A stretch of DNA of 64,000 nucleotides, from NCBI RefSeq assembly GCF_000019965.1, contig NC_010571.1:496001-560000 (forward strand). Reading direction: 5' to 3'. The DNA is from Opitutus terrae PB90-1 (GTDB taxonomy: Bacteria; Verrucomicrobiota; Verrucomicrobiia; Opitutales; Opitutaceae). Positions 52,790 through 60,833 of this stretch are shown here, piece by piece. Numbering within the stretch: position 1 is the first letter of the stretch; the number at the start of each line of letters is the position of its first letter. A program made the position numbers and the translations under genes. The notes beneath the pieces were generated by a model. It saw only the letters and a program-made list of their open reading frames with translations. It did no database searches and was not told where the DNA came from.

Positions 52790-53356
52790 ATGAATCATCG
52801 CGAACCAACGTCCGCGCCGCCGCGCGGCGTCGGCCAGGCCCTGCCTTGCCTGGTGTTTCTTCTGCTCCCCTCCCTGGCGGCCGACCGCGCCTGGTCGCGG
52901 CCCGTCTTCGGGGCCCGTGGAATCGTGGAAGCCCCCCAGTCATATTTGCCTGCGATCGGCGCCCCTTCCATGCGGTTCCTCGCGCCCACCCCGCCGCCCG
53001 ATCTGGCCGGACGCCCGCCAGCCGGCGCACCGCCGCAAACGGCACCCGAAGCGGCCGACCGGCCGGATGTCGTGCTTCCCGCCACAGCTCCGGCTGGCGC
53101 CAGCACCGTACTTGCACCCGCCGTCCTTCCCGCGACCGCGGAGGCCAGCGAGTCCACCACGCCAGCGCGCCTGCCCGCTCCCATTCTGGTGGATGAACTC
53201 CGGCCGCGCGTGCGGGCCGAGGATTTCCTGCCCTATTTTCAAATTCCTTCTGAACATCCGGGTGACGCGACCGTGATCGTGCCGGTGCCGCGCGGGACCA
53301 CTTCCGCCGCGCCCTTGCCGACCAGCTCCGCGACCTATACGCAAAGTCCGAAATGA
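52790..53356 (+). CDS. Exported Pro/Ala-rich protein of a sigma-28 operon
   Basis: 188 residues. An N-terminal signal-like stretch (GQALPCLVFLLLPSLAADRAWS) precedes a Pro/Ala-rich, probably extended region (PTPPPDLAGRPPAGAPPQTA) and a short conserved-looking end (AEDFLPYFQIPSEHPGDATVIVPVPRG). No known domain. Its stop overlaps the next start (ATGA at 53353-53356). Periplasmic or envelope location is inferred. Confidence 0.65.
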   Translation: MNHREPTSAPPRGVGQALPCLVFLLLPSLAADRAWSRPVFGARGIVEAPQSYLPAIGAPSMRFLAPTPPPDLAGRPPAGAPPQTAPEAADRPDVVLPATAPAGASTVLAPAVLPATAEASESTTPARLPAPILVDELRPRVRAEDFLPYFQIPSEHPGDATVIVPVPRGTTSAAPLPTSSATYTQSPK

Positions 53357-54693
53357 TCCCCGTCCTCCCGCCACCGTTTCACGCCACGCTGCGTGGGCGC
53401 TCTGTTGCGCTCTCGCGCGTCGCGCTGGCCGCGCTGGCGACGCAGCTGACGCTCCTCACCCTTCGCGCGGAGACCGCTCCGGCCCCGAAGCCACCCGCCG
53501 CCGCGCCCGCGCCGTTGCCAGCCAATCGCCGCGTGGCGGCCCCTACGCTGACGGCCCGCGAATCGCAGGGCTTGGTCAAACTCGGCGGCAATCTTACGGA
53601 GCGCGGTGATTTCGACGCGGCCGAGATCGCCTACCGCCAGGTCCTCGACGGCAAAGCGCCGCTCGAGACCACGCAGGCCGCCCTGCTCGGGCTCGCGCAC
53701 ATGCACCGCAAGCAAGGCGCGCTCACCAAAGCCGCCGCGATCTACGAGCGCTTCCTCAAGGATTTTCCCAGCGACGATCGCGTGCCCGACGCGTTGCTCG
53801 AACTCGGCCGCACCTTGCGCGACATGGGCGCACCCCGGCTCGCGATCTCCCGGTTCTACAACGTCATCAATTCGACGTTGAAGCTGCCCGCCAACCACGG
53901 CTTCGAGCACTACCAGTTGCTCGCGAAAACGGCGCAGTTCGAAGTCGCCGAGACGCACTTTCAGAACGGCGATTACGCCGAAGCCAACAAGTTCTACTCG
54001 CGGCTGCGGATGCTCGACCTCGCGCCCGAGGACCGTGCCCGTGCCCAGTTCAAATCCGCCTACTCGCTCCAGCTCGCCGGTGACAATGAAGGCGCCGCTA
54101 ACGGCCTGCGCTCGTTCATCGAACAGTGGCCCGACGACGAAAATGTCCCGCAAGCGCGCTACCTGCTCGCTTCGAGTCTGCGCACGCTGAACCGGCCGCA
54201 GGAGGCCCTCACCGCCACGCTCGATCTGTTGCGCGCCGAGCGCAGCCGTTCGAGTGCCGACTCGAAGCGCTGGGCCTACTGGCAACGCCGCACGGGCAAT
54301 CAGCTCGCCAATGGTTTCTTTCAAAACGGCGACATCCTGAACGCGCTGGCGATCTACCATGGGCTGGCCGCGCTGAGCGACGATCCGGTGTGGCGCATCC
54401 CGGTCACGTACCAGATCGCCCAGTGCTACGAGCGGCTCGGCGATCTCGATCGCGCCACGAAAACCTACCGCGTGATCGTCGACACCTCGGTGGGCCAAAC
54501 GTCCCCCGAAGTCACCGAGACCGCCCGGCTGGCTGGCGCCCGGTTGACGCACGTCGACTGGCGGAGTGACACGGATCGCCAAGTGGCCGCACTTTTCGAC
54601 TCGACCACCGGGCAGGCGCGGGACGCTGATGTAAAGGCGCCCTTCCCCCATGACCCCGATCGAAGCCCTTCGCCAACACCGCCAGCTCTGTGA
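53353..54693 (+). CDS. Exported TPR protein of a sigma-28 operon
   Basis: 446 residues. A signal peptide-like N terminus (about 1-40: LSRVALAALATQLTLLTLRAET) is followed by a Pro/Ala linker and TPR repeats across the rest: NLTERGDFDAAEIAYRQVLDG, LGLAHMHRKQGALTKAAAIYERFLKDFP, FQNGDYAEANKFYSRLRML, FFQNGDILNALAIYHGLAAL, QIAQCYERLGDLDRATKTYRVIV. It resembles periplasmic YbgF/BamD-type scaffolds. Coupled to genes on both sides; with an FlgN-like chaperone downstream, a role in flagellar assembly or periplasmic support is a reasonable inference. Confidence 0.78.
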   Translation: MIPVLPPPFHATLRGRSVALSRVALAALATQLTLLTLRAETAPAPKPPAAAPAPLPANRRVAAPTLTARESQGLVKLGGNLTERGDFDAAEIAYRQVLDGKAPLETTQAALLGLAHMHRKQGALTKAAAIYERFLKDFPSDDRVPDALLELGRTLRDMGAPRLAISRFYNVINSTLKLPANHGFEHYQLLAKTAQFEVAETHFQNGDYAEANKFYSRLRMLDLAPEDRARAQFKSAYSLQLAGDNEGAANGLRSFIEQWPDDENVPQARYLLASSLRTLNRPQEALTATLDLLRAERSRSSADSKRWAYWQRRTGNQLANGFFQNGDILNALAIYHGLAALSDDPVWRIPVTYQIAQCYERLGDLDRATKTYRVIVDTSVGQTSPEVTETARLAGARLTHVDWRSDTDRQVAALFDSTTGQARDADVKAPFPHDPDRSPSPTPPAL

Positions 54694-55027
54694 CGAGCTG
54701 CACCAGTGCGCGCTCGAGGAGAATCGTTTTCTCCGCCAGCAGCAGCGCCCGCTTTCCGCCGAGCTCGTTCAGCGCAAAGGCGAGCTGTTGAAGCGACTGG
54801 ACGCTTCCTTGGCCGACCTGCGCACAATTCCCGCCGGCCGGCTGCGCGAGCCGGAAGCACGTGAACTGCTCGAGCACACCCGCGGCCGGATCCTGCAGAT
54901 TCTCCAGCTCGATAAGGAAAACGAACAGCTCCTGCTGCGGTTCAGCCTGTCCGGGCCGAAACCTGTCGCCCCATCCGTGAGCCCGTCGCTCGCGATGCTG
55001 CAGAAGATCTACTCGCGGATTTCGTAG
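54650..55027 (+). CDS. FlgN-like export chaperone
   Basis: 125-residue helical protein: RQHRQLCDELHQCALEENRFLRQQQRPLSAELVQRKGELLKRLDASLADL (in pieces), EARELLEHTRGRILQILQLDKENEQLLL. The heptad-like pattern with a central QRKGELL and the size fit FlgN, the chaperone of hook-filament junction proteins FlgK/FlgL. It overlaps the upstream TPR gene by 44 bp and is the last gene of the sigma-28 operon. flgK/flgL are not in the window. Confidence 0.65.
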   Translation: MTPIEALRQHRQLCDELHQCALEENRFLRQQQRPLSAELVQRKGELLKRLDASLADLRTIPAGRLREPEARELLEHTRGRILQILQLDKENEQLLLRFSLSGPKPVAPSVSPSLAMLQKIYSRIS

Positions 55028-55117
55028 CCTGCTCGGGCGAGGCCTGCTGTTTCCGCCACATCAGGTCTCGCTGATAATTGGCGTTTCAACGCGGTGCGCC
55101 GCAGCTAGGCTCGCGGC

Positions 55118-56755
55118 ATGACGAGCCGCAGTCTCGGACACCGCGCCCCGCTGCTCTGGCTGGTGCTGCCGATGATCGCCGGTCTCGTGCTGGCGCGCCT
55201 GTTCGCCTTGCCGCCCCCCGGATGGCTGCTCGCCCTCGCGAGCGCGACTGGCCTCGCAGCCTTGCTGGCCAGCCGGACGAATCGTGCCGCGGCGGTACCT
55301 TGTCTTGTCGTGACGATGCTGCTGACGGGCGCGGCAAGCTATGCGTTGCACCGGCCCGTCATCGCCGATTGGTACGCACTTCCTCCGCGCGAAGCCCGAC
55401 TCAGCCTGCAAGTCGACCGGCTTTTCCCGCAGGCCGAGGGCAGGCGCGTCGCCGGACTCGCCACGATTCGCACCGCCAACGATCCGTTGCAGGAACTCGC
55501 CGGACAGCGCGTCTACTTCTCGCTCAACACCCGGGCAGGAGTCCCGTCGCCGGTCCGCTCGGCCGTGATTTCCGCGGTGGGCATCATCGCCGCGCTCCCG
55601 CGCGATCCGCCGGCCACATCGTTCGACGGATATCTCGCGAATGCGGGCATCAATTTTCGGATGTCGCGCGGACGGGTGCTGGCGGAGGAGCGGCCCGGTT
55701 CCGCCTACCACCGGTTCTGCGCCCGGCAGGCGCAGCGGTTCACGGCGATTCTCGGTGCCGGCATCGAGGCGAAACGGCCGGGACTCGTCGGCGTGTATCG
55801 CGCCATGCTGCTCGGCGAGCAGCACGAGCTGAGCGATGAGCAGAAGACGGTGTTCCGGCAAAGCGGCACGATGCACGTGTTTTCGATCAGCGGGCTGCAC
55901 ATCGCGGCGATCGCGGGCGGACTCTACGCGCTGCTGTTGCTGCTGCGGCTGCCGCGGATCCTGCAATTCGTGATCGGCTGCGTCGCGTTGTGGCTCTACG
56001 TCGACATCACTGGTGCGGCGCCCTCGGCGGTGCGGGCGTTCGTAATGGTGGCGCTGGTGCAGGCCTCGCTCGTGTTGTGCGTTCCCCGCAATCCGCTTTC
56101 GGCGCTCGCCGCCTCGGCGCTGCTCGTCGCGGTTTTCGCGCCGATGCAGGTGTTCAGTTCGAGTTTTCAGATGAGCTACGGGATCGTGCTCGCGCTGCTG
56201 CTGTTCGGGCTCCCGCTCGCGGATCAACTGCACGCGCGGCTGGCGTGGTTCCAAGATCTCCCGCGCGCGACCTGGCGCTGGCATCATCGCGCGCGCGCGG
56301 CCGGGTGGCACGCCACGCTCACCGCCGTCGCGATCGGCATCGCGGCCTCGCTCGTCAGCGCCGTGACCGGGATCATGTTCTTCGGCCTGTTCACGCCGGG
56401 CTCGCTGCTGGCGAACCTGTGGCTGATTCCGGCGGCCAGCGCGGTCATTCTCGCGGGATTCGTCTCGATGGTTTGCGGCGTGCTCGGGTTTACCACCGGC
56501 AGTGTGCTGGCGAACCATGCCGCGGCGCTTCTGCTCTGGGGCATCGACGCGGGCGTCGAGGCTTTCGTGTCGCTGCCGGGCGCATGGTTCAACGCGAGCT
56601 TCCGCCCACCGTGGCTCGGCGGTTGCGCGCTGGCCGCGCTGCTCGGCACGATGGTGAGCGGTTACGCCGGCCGGTGGGCCGGCTGGCAACGCGGCTTCTG
56701 GCTGCCGTTTGCCGTCGTGGCCGCGACGCTCGCCTTCGCCGTGCGCTTCGGCTGA
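55118..56755 (+). CDS. ComEC/Rec2-family membrane protein without metallo-hydrolase domain
   Basis: 545 residues, strongly hydrophobic. It has an N-terminal OB-fold/DUF4131-like part (LSLQVDRLFPQAEGRRVAGLATI), then the Competence domain: LLGEQHELSDEQKTVFRQSGTMHVFSISGLHIAAIAGGLYALL (in pieces) followed by about eight membrane helices. ComEC forms the inner-membrane channel for DNA uptake. The metallo-beta-lactamase-like C-terminal domain found in many ComEC proteins is absent; the protein ends right after the last helix. Not linked to the flagellar genes. Confidence 0.87.
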   Translation: MTSRSLGHRAPLLWLVLPMIAGLVLARLFALPPPGWLLALASATGLAALLASRTNRAAAVPCLVVTMLLTGAASYALHRPVIADWYALPPREARLSLQVDRLFPQAEGRRVAGLATIRTANDPLQELAGQRVYFSLNTRAGVPSPVRSAVISAVGIIAALPRDPPATSFDGYLANAGINFRMSRGRVLAEERPGSAYHRFCARQAQRFTAILGAGIEAKRPGLVGVYRAMLLGEQHELSDEQKTVFRQSGTMHVFSISGLHIAAIAGGLYALLLLLRLPRILQFVIGCVALWLYVDITGAAPSAVRAFVMVALVQASLVLCVPRNPLSALAASALLVAVFAPMQVFSSSFQMSYGIVLALLLFGLPLADQLHARLAWFQDLPRATWRWHHRARAAGWHATLTAVAIGIAASLVSAVTGIMFFGLFTPGSLLANLWLIPAASAVILAGFVSMVCGVLGFTTGSVLANHAAALLLWGIDAGVEAFVSLPGAWFNASFRPPWLGGCALAALLGTMVSGYAGRWAGWQRGFWLPFAVVAATLAFAVRFG

Positions 56756-56791
56756 GACGGGCCGCATACGCGTGTCGAGACCCACCAAGGC

Positions 56792-56811
56792 AGGCGCTCG
56801 CTCCGCGAGCG
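56792..56811. repeat. Small GC hairpin after comEC
   Basis: CGCTCGC / GCGAGCG stem with a 3-base loop (56795-56811); may end comEC transcription or be a repeat remnant. Confidence 0.35.
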
Positions 56812-56859
56812 TCGCAGCAATTGCTTTCTTTCGTCGATTTCCTGTGTTTCGTGGAGCCG

Positions 56860-57144
56860 ATGAAAAGCGCCTACGAACTCGCCATGGAGCGACTCGCCAA
56901 ATCCGACCCCGATTCCAGCCGACCGCTCACCCGGGAGCAGAAGGAACGGTTGGCCGAGATTGATCGCATTTATCAGGGCAAGCTCGCGGAGCGGGAGATT
57001 TTTCTGAAGAAGCAACTCAACGACGCCCTCGCCGACGGCAAGGCCGACGAATACCAGAAAATCCAGCAGCAGATCGTGAGCGAGCGGGCACGGATCGAAG
57101 AGGAGCGCGAAGAGGAAAAGGAACGTGTTCGGCGCGCAACGTAG
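56860..57144 (+). CDS. Small charged coiled-coil protein
   Basis: 94 residues from ATG at 56860. Highly charged and helical: YELAMERLAKSDPDSSRPLT, KERLAEIDRIYQGKLAEREI, and an end rich in Glu/Arg (ERARIEEEREEEKERVRR). No known domain. The start SAYELAMERL and motif LTREQKERLAEIDRIYQGKLAE look conserved and typical of a widespread hypothetical family. Function unknown. Confidence 0.75.
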   Translation: MKSAYELAMERLAKSDPDSSRPLTREQKERLAEIDRIYQGKLAEREIFLKKQLNDALADGKADEYQKIQQQIVSERARIEEEREEEKERVRRAT

Positions 57145-57203
57145 GGCGCGTTACCCTTGAGGCGCCGCTGCCTTTCGCGGAGCGGCAGGTCGGACACCCC
57201 CGG

Positions 57204-57977
57204 CTACTCGGAAAACTCGAAATCCGCCACCAGCGCGTGATGGTCCGATGCGAGCGTCGGGCTCACCGCATGCTGCACCGCACGCAACGGCGCGTTGTAG
57301 AAGATGTGATCGAGAATATACGGCCGGCGGCGCCAGGTGGTTTTGGTGCGCTGCACGGTCGAGAATCCGGCGGGTGCGAATTGCGCGATCAACGCGTCGT
57401 GGCCGCTCACGTTGAAATCACCGCTCAGCAAGGTGGGTCCCTCACAGGCGGCGAGTTCGGCCACGACCCGGCGGCGTTGCTCGGGATGCCGCGCGCTGCT
57501 CGTGTGCAGCATGAAGAACGCGAGCAGGTGCGTGTTGAACAGCTGCACCTCGCGACCCAGCAGGGTGGTCTTGGCCCCGATCATCGCCCGGTCGGTGGGC
57601 GTCGTCCGCCGGCCTTCGAACTCAAACTCCACCGGGGGTGACGGCAGATCAATTTTCCGGCGCTCGCGCAACGGCGTGCGCGAAAAAATCGCGAGCCCGA
57701 TCCCGAACGGCAGCTCGCGCGGATCCGCTTTCGGATACGCGAACCAGCTGTCGTAGTCGCGCAACGTTTCGCGCAACCGCGTGTAGTTCGGCGCCGGCTC
57801 GACCTGGCGTCCCTCCGGCAGCGCGTGCTCGACCTCCTGCAGCATGATCACGTCGGCGTCATGGCGCCGGATTTCCGCAATCGTCTGCTCAATCCGGATC
57901 GGCGCAGCGTCCGGCGCGGCCTCGTCCCAGCCCTGGCCGAACTGCATGTTGAACTGGAGCAAGCGAAAGGTCTTCAT
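57204..57977 (-). CDS. Endonuclease/exonuclease/phosphatase-family protein
   Basis: 257 residues from ATG at 57977. EEP-fold motifs in order: FRLLQFNMQFG, DVIMLQEVEHAL (metal-binding Glu), LLSGDFNVSGHDALI (Asp-x-Asn) and a C-terminal LASDHHALVADFEF (catalytic His). Could be a nuclease, an inositol-phosphatase-like enzyme or a sphingomyelinase-type hydrolase; no signal peptide is seen, so it is probably cytoplasmic. Confidence 0.85.
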   Translation of the reverse strand: MKTFRLLQFNMQFGQGWDEAAPDAAPIRIEQTIAEIRRHDADVIMLQEVEHALPEGRQVEPAPNYTRLRETLRDYDSWFAYPKADPRELPFGIGLAIFSRTPLRERRKIDLPSPPVEFEFEGRRTTPTDRAMIGAKTTLLGREVQLFNTHLLAFFMLHTSSARHPEQRRRVVAELAACEGPTLLSGDFNVSGHDALIAQFAPAGFSTVQRTKTTWRRRPYILDHIFYNAPLRAVQHAVSPTLASDHHALVADFEFSE

Positions 57978-57987
57978 GCGCGTCTTT

Positions 57988-58362
57988 TCACCGGCCCAGA
58001 GCCTCGGCCCCCTCGCGTCGGAAAACAAAACGGTTGAACGGGACGCCGCCAGCTCGACGCAGCTGCGGTGTGCGGCCGATCCGGACGCGCTCGACGGGGC
58101 TGCGCGCCATCAGAAAACCCGCCGCGCGTTGCCGGTCAGGGCGGAGCAACCCGGAAGCAAGGCGCGGATACGCGGTGCTGCGACCGCGCGGCAGCCGAAG
58201 CGCGTCACCGGACGCGCGGAACGTTTCCACCGGTCGGGCCGACGCACTGAAACGATCCAAATTTCCTGCCCCGGGTTCGACTCCCGCCGCCTGCGCGGAG
58301 CTCATTGCCCAGACGAACCCGATTCCCGCCAGCCAGACAAAGGTGGAGCCGGACAGCTTCAT
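57988..58362 (-). CDS. Small exported Arg-rich protein
   Basis: 124 residues from ATG at 58362 with a clear signal peptide (KLSGSTFVWLAGIGFVWAMSSAQA, cleavage after AQA at about residue 25). The mature part is Arg/Gly-rich (FRASGDALRLPRGRSTAYPR, VERVRIGRTPQLRRAGG) without a recognised domain. It starts upstream of the EEP gene with an 10-bp gap, so the two may be co-transcribed. Confidence 0.6.
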   Translation of the reverse strand: MKLSGSTFVWLAGIGFVWAMSSAQAAGVEPGAGNLDRFSASARPVETFRASGDALRLPRGRSTAYPRLASGLLRPDRQRAAGFLMARSPVERVRIGRTPQLRRAGGVPFNRFVFRREGAEALGR

Positions 58363-58501
58363 GCGCGTCATCCGAAAGCAAGCCACGGCCCGTCGTAGCG
58401 GCAACCCTTTAGTGGGTCGATGACCGGGCGGCGCACGTCACACTTTCTGGCCAGGGCGGGACCCGGCCTCCGACGAAAGCTACGGCGGGCAAGCTGCTCA
58501 T

Positions 58502-58535
58502 GCCACGTGGCGCGGGCGTCCCGCCCGTGGGTTGG
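58502..58535. repeat. CACGTGGCGCGGGCGTCCCGCCCGTG-family palindrome
   Basis: GCGGGCGTCCCGCCCGT hairpin preceded by CCACGTGG, same family as 25002-25026, 32984-33002 and 50647-50701. Confidence 0.6.
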
Positions 58536-58599
58536 CAGGCGACGGACCGCAACCGCGCTGCGCATGGACGTGCGCGCCGTCGCTCGGGTACGGTTCAGT

Positions 58600-59946
58600 T
58601 TACTCAGGTTCCGCGGTCCCTTCGACGACCCAGTTGCGGGCCTCGGGAACTTGCACGAAAAACGCGTGCAGTGCCGCGCTCAAGTGTTCCGCGTAGCGGA
58701 AATGCGCGCCCATCCCGGTGCGCAGTTCGGCCTCGTAGATGAATTTGTCGGCGTGCGTGCTGTGCTCGAACGGCGTCTGCGCGCCGAGCAGCAGTGAGTA
58801 AACGTAGGCCGGCGAACCGCGACGCATCAGTTCGCGCGTGAGTTCGAGTTGCCCCTGCAGCAGCCGCGCGTGCGGCGCGCGATCGATCTCGGCCGGCAAA
58901 TAGAATCCGGCCTGGATCAACGGCGTGTACCGGTGTCCGGTGCGGTGGCGGTTGAGGTCACGGAGCTCGGCCAGCGCCATGTTGTTCCAGGCAAAGGTCA
59001 CGCGCATCCGACGCGTGGCCGAGCCCTGATGGCCGTAGCGATTGGCGCGATGGCGCAGCGCCTCGGCGATCGGCTGCGCCTCGGGCAGCCATGGCGGCGT
59101 GGCGCGATCCACGTGCACCCAAACCTCGTCGGCAAGGGAGGCGGACGAAAGCCGCTCCTGGCCGAGCTTCAGGCTCGTGGCGAGTTCCTGTTCGGCCTGC
59201 ACCGCGTAGGACGGGTCGGCGAAACTGTGCCGCATCAGCCGCGGCGCCTGTTTCATCAACTCGTCGCGGATCAGCTTCGCGGCGGCCCGCGCTTCCGGAT
59301 GCGCAAGCGAGTCGAGATGCTTCACCGTGGTCGCCCACATTCGCGCCGTCTGGACGAGGCCGACGTTCGTACGGGTGGCGAGCGGAATGAAGTAGCGCGC
59401 GCGATCCAGCGCGTAGTTCTTGCGCAGCCGCGCGACGACGGCGGGCTTCGCGTCGGGTGGCACGCGTACCAGCGAAGGATTCGCGAGCGCGGCGGCGTCG
59501 AGCCGCTGATATTCCGCGTTGTAGGCGGCGAACGCGTCGCCCATGAGCGCGAGCCAGCGCGGCGCGAGATCCTCCGGCACGCCGAGTTCAGCGGGCAGCG
59601 GCAGATTCGCCGGATCCATCGTGATGTAGCGCGTGCTCGACTCCTGGCCATCGGCCATGGGCGCGAGCTCAAAAAGTTTGTAGGCGAGCCACATCGAGAC
59701 GCCGTCCAGCGCGATGGCGAGTCCACCCGTGAGCCCGCCGATCGAAGCGTGACCGTAGTCGACGAACTTAAGGATCCGATCGATGGAGGCGTCGGGATTG
59801 GCGAGGTCGACCTTGGAAAGGATGGAGGCGATGCCCTCGTTGCTGCGCGAATAGCGGGCGAGCACCGAGGCGAGGAGTTCGGGGGTGACTTTGGGGAGGT
59901 CGGCCGCGGAAGGAGGAGGAACGAGGGCGAGTCCGGTGATGCGCAT
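58600..59946 (-). CDS. Two-domain ThyX-like protein
   Basis: 448 residues from ATG at 59946. Two tandem halves resemble flavin-dependent thymidylate synthase ThyX. The first has YGHASIGGLTGGLAIALDGVSMWLAY ... ESSTRYI, keeping the late Ser...Arg-Tyr of the ThyX motif but not RHR. The second has YGHQGSATRRMRVTFAWNNMALAELRDLNRHRTGHRYTPL (in pieces), keeping RHR but not the Ser. A canonical ThyX subunit carries RHR-x7-S in one chain. It may be a diverged FAD enzyme acting on another substrate, or form one active site from two halves. Normal ThyX length is about 220-250. Confidence 0.75.
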   Translation of the reverse strand: MRITGLALVPPPSAADLPKVTPELLASVLARYSRSNEGIASILSKVDLANPDASIDRILKFVDYGHASIGGLTGGLAIALDGVSMWLAYKLFELAPMADGQESSTRYITMDPANLPLPAELGVPEDLAPRWLALMGDAFAAYNAEYQRLDAAALANPSLVRVPPDAKPAVVARLRKNYALDRARYFIPLATRTNVGLVQTARMWATTVKHLDSLAHPEARAAAKLIRDELMKQAPRLMRHSFADPSYAVQAEQELATSLKLGQERLSSASLADEVWVHVDRATPPWLPEAQPIAEALRHRANRYGHQGSATRRMRVTFAWNNMALAELRDLNRHRTGHRYTPLIQAGFYLPAEIDRAPHARLLQGQLELTRELMRRGSPAYVYSLLLGAQTPFEHSTHADKFIYEAELRTGMGAHFRYAEHLSAALHAFFVQVPEARNWVVEGTAEPE

Positions 59947-59960
59947 GGAGTAGGAGAATG

Positions 59961-59992
59961 GCCGCAAAGAGGCACAAAAGGCGCAAGACGGG
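59961..59992. repeat. GCGCAAAG-type dispersed repeat
   Basis: GCCGCAAAGAGGCACAAAAG followed by GCGCAAGACGGG; inverse complement of the element at about 33013-33052. Confidence 0.45.
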
Positions 59993-60081
59993 AATCGTGA
60001 AAGCGTCCAAGCAGGTGAGGCTGACGTCCCCGTAACCCGCTTTCCCGCCGCGCCGTCAATTCGGCCAACACTCTCACCGGC

Positions 60082-60693
60082 ATGAATGCAAAAATCATCC
60101 TGATTGCGCTAGCGTGTGGTGCGCCTTTGGCCGCTTTCGCCGGCACCCATGTATCGGTTGGCGTGACGATTGGCCGGCCGGCGCCGATCATCATCGCGCG
60201 GCCGCCACCCGTGCGGGTGTCAGAGGCGCGCACGCTGCCGCCGACGCCAGACTATGTTTGGATCGAGGGCCACTATACTTGGCAGAACCAGCAGTGGGTC
60301 TGGATCCCGGCCGCGTGGGTGCAGCCGCCGCAGCCCAGCGCGGTGTGGGTTGCGCCCCGTTGGGACGCCGCGGCGCAATCGTGGACGGACGGCTATTGGC
60401 AAGTGACTCAAACGCAGCCGACGACGCCACCGCCGCCAGTCGCTGTCGCCGCACCCACGGGCCCGACCGTCGTGATCACCACGCCGCCTCCCCCGCCGCG
60501 GCGAGAGCATCGCGGCTATCGACCAGGTCGCGCTTACGTATGGATCGACGGATACTGGGCGCTACGGCACGGCCATCACGTGTGGGTGTCCGGCTACTGG
60601 ACCCGGCCGCCACACGGGCATGGGCATTGGGTGGCGCCGCGCTGGGACCACCGCGGCGGGAGCTACGTTTTCATCGAGGGCTTCTGGCGGTAG
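60082..60693 (+). CDS. YXWGXW-repeat exported protein
   Basis: 203 residues with a signal peptide (AKIILIALACGAPLAAFA). Repeated W-rich motifs of the YXWGXW/WXXGXW type: YVWIEGHYTWQNQQWVWIPAAW, SWTDGYWQ, YVWIDGYWALRHGHHVWVSGYW, HWVAPRWDHRGGSYVFIEGFWR (each in pieces). A Pro/Val-rich spacer lies between two repeat blocks. Such proteins are envelope-associated in several Gram-negative groups; function unknown. Confidence 0.85.
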   Translation: MNAKIILIALACGAPLAAFAGTHVSVGVTIGRPAPIIIARPPPVRVSEARTLPPTPDYVWIEGHYTWQNQQWVWIPAAWVQPPQPSAVWVAPRWDAAAQSWTDGYWQVTQTQPTTPPPPVAVAAPTGPTVVITTPPPPPRREHRGYRPGRAYVWIDGYWALRHGHHVWVSGYWTRPPHGHGHWVAPRWDHRGGSYVFIEGFWR

Positions 60694-60735
60694 CGAGATG
60701 ATTCGATCAGTCCCCCGGCCGGCGACAGGTCATCC

Positions 60736-60821
60736 TGTAGGGCGAGATCTCCTGATCCCGCCGGTTGCGCGCAAGTCCGAACGCCACTCTCTGCGGCGGG
60801 TCAGGCGAGCCCCGCTCTACA
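60736..60821. repeat. Dispersed palindromic repeat (TGTAGGGCGAGATC...CTCTACA)
   Basis: Inverted TGTAG/CTACA ends with GGCGAGATCTCC and GGCGGGTCAGGCGAGCC inside, filling the gap between the YXWGXW gene and nuoN. Confidence 0.5.
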
Positions 60822-60833
60822 AATCGGCGCTGC

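Noticed and set aside
55061-56788. 575-codon open frame on the minus strand
   Set aside because: It is the antisense of the ComEC-like gene; its translation is Arg/Glu/His-rich, typical of the shadow of a GC-rich gene.
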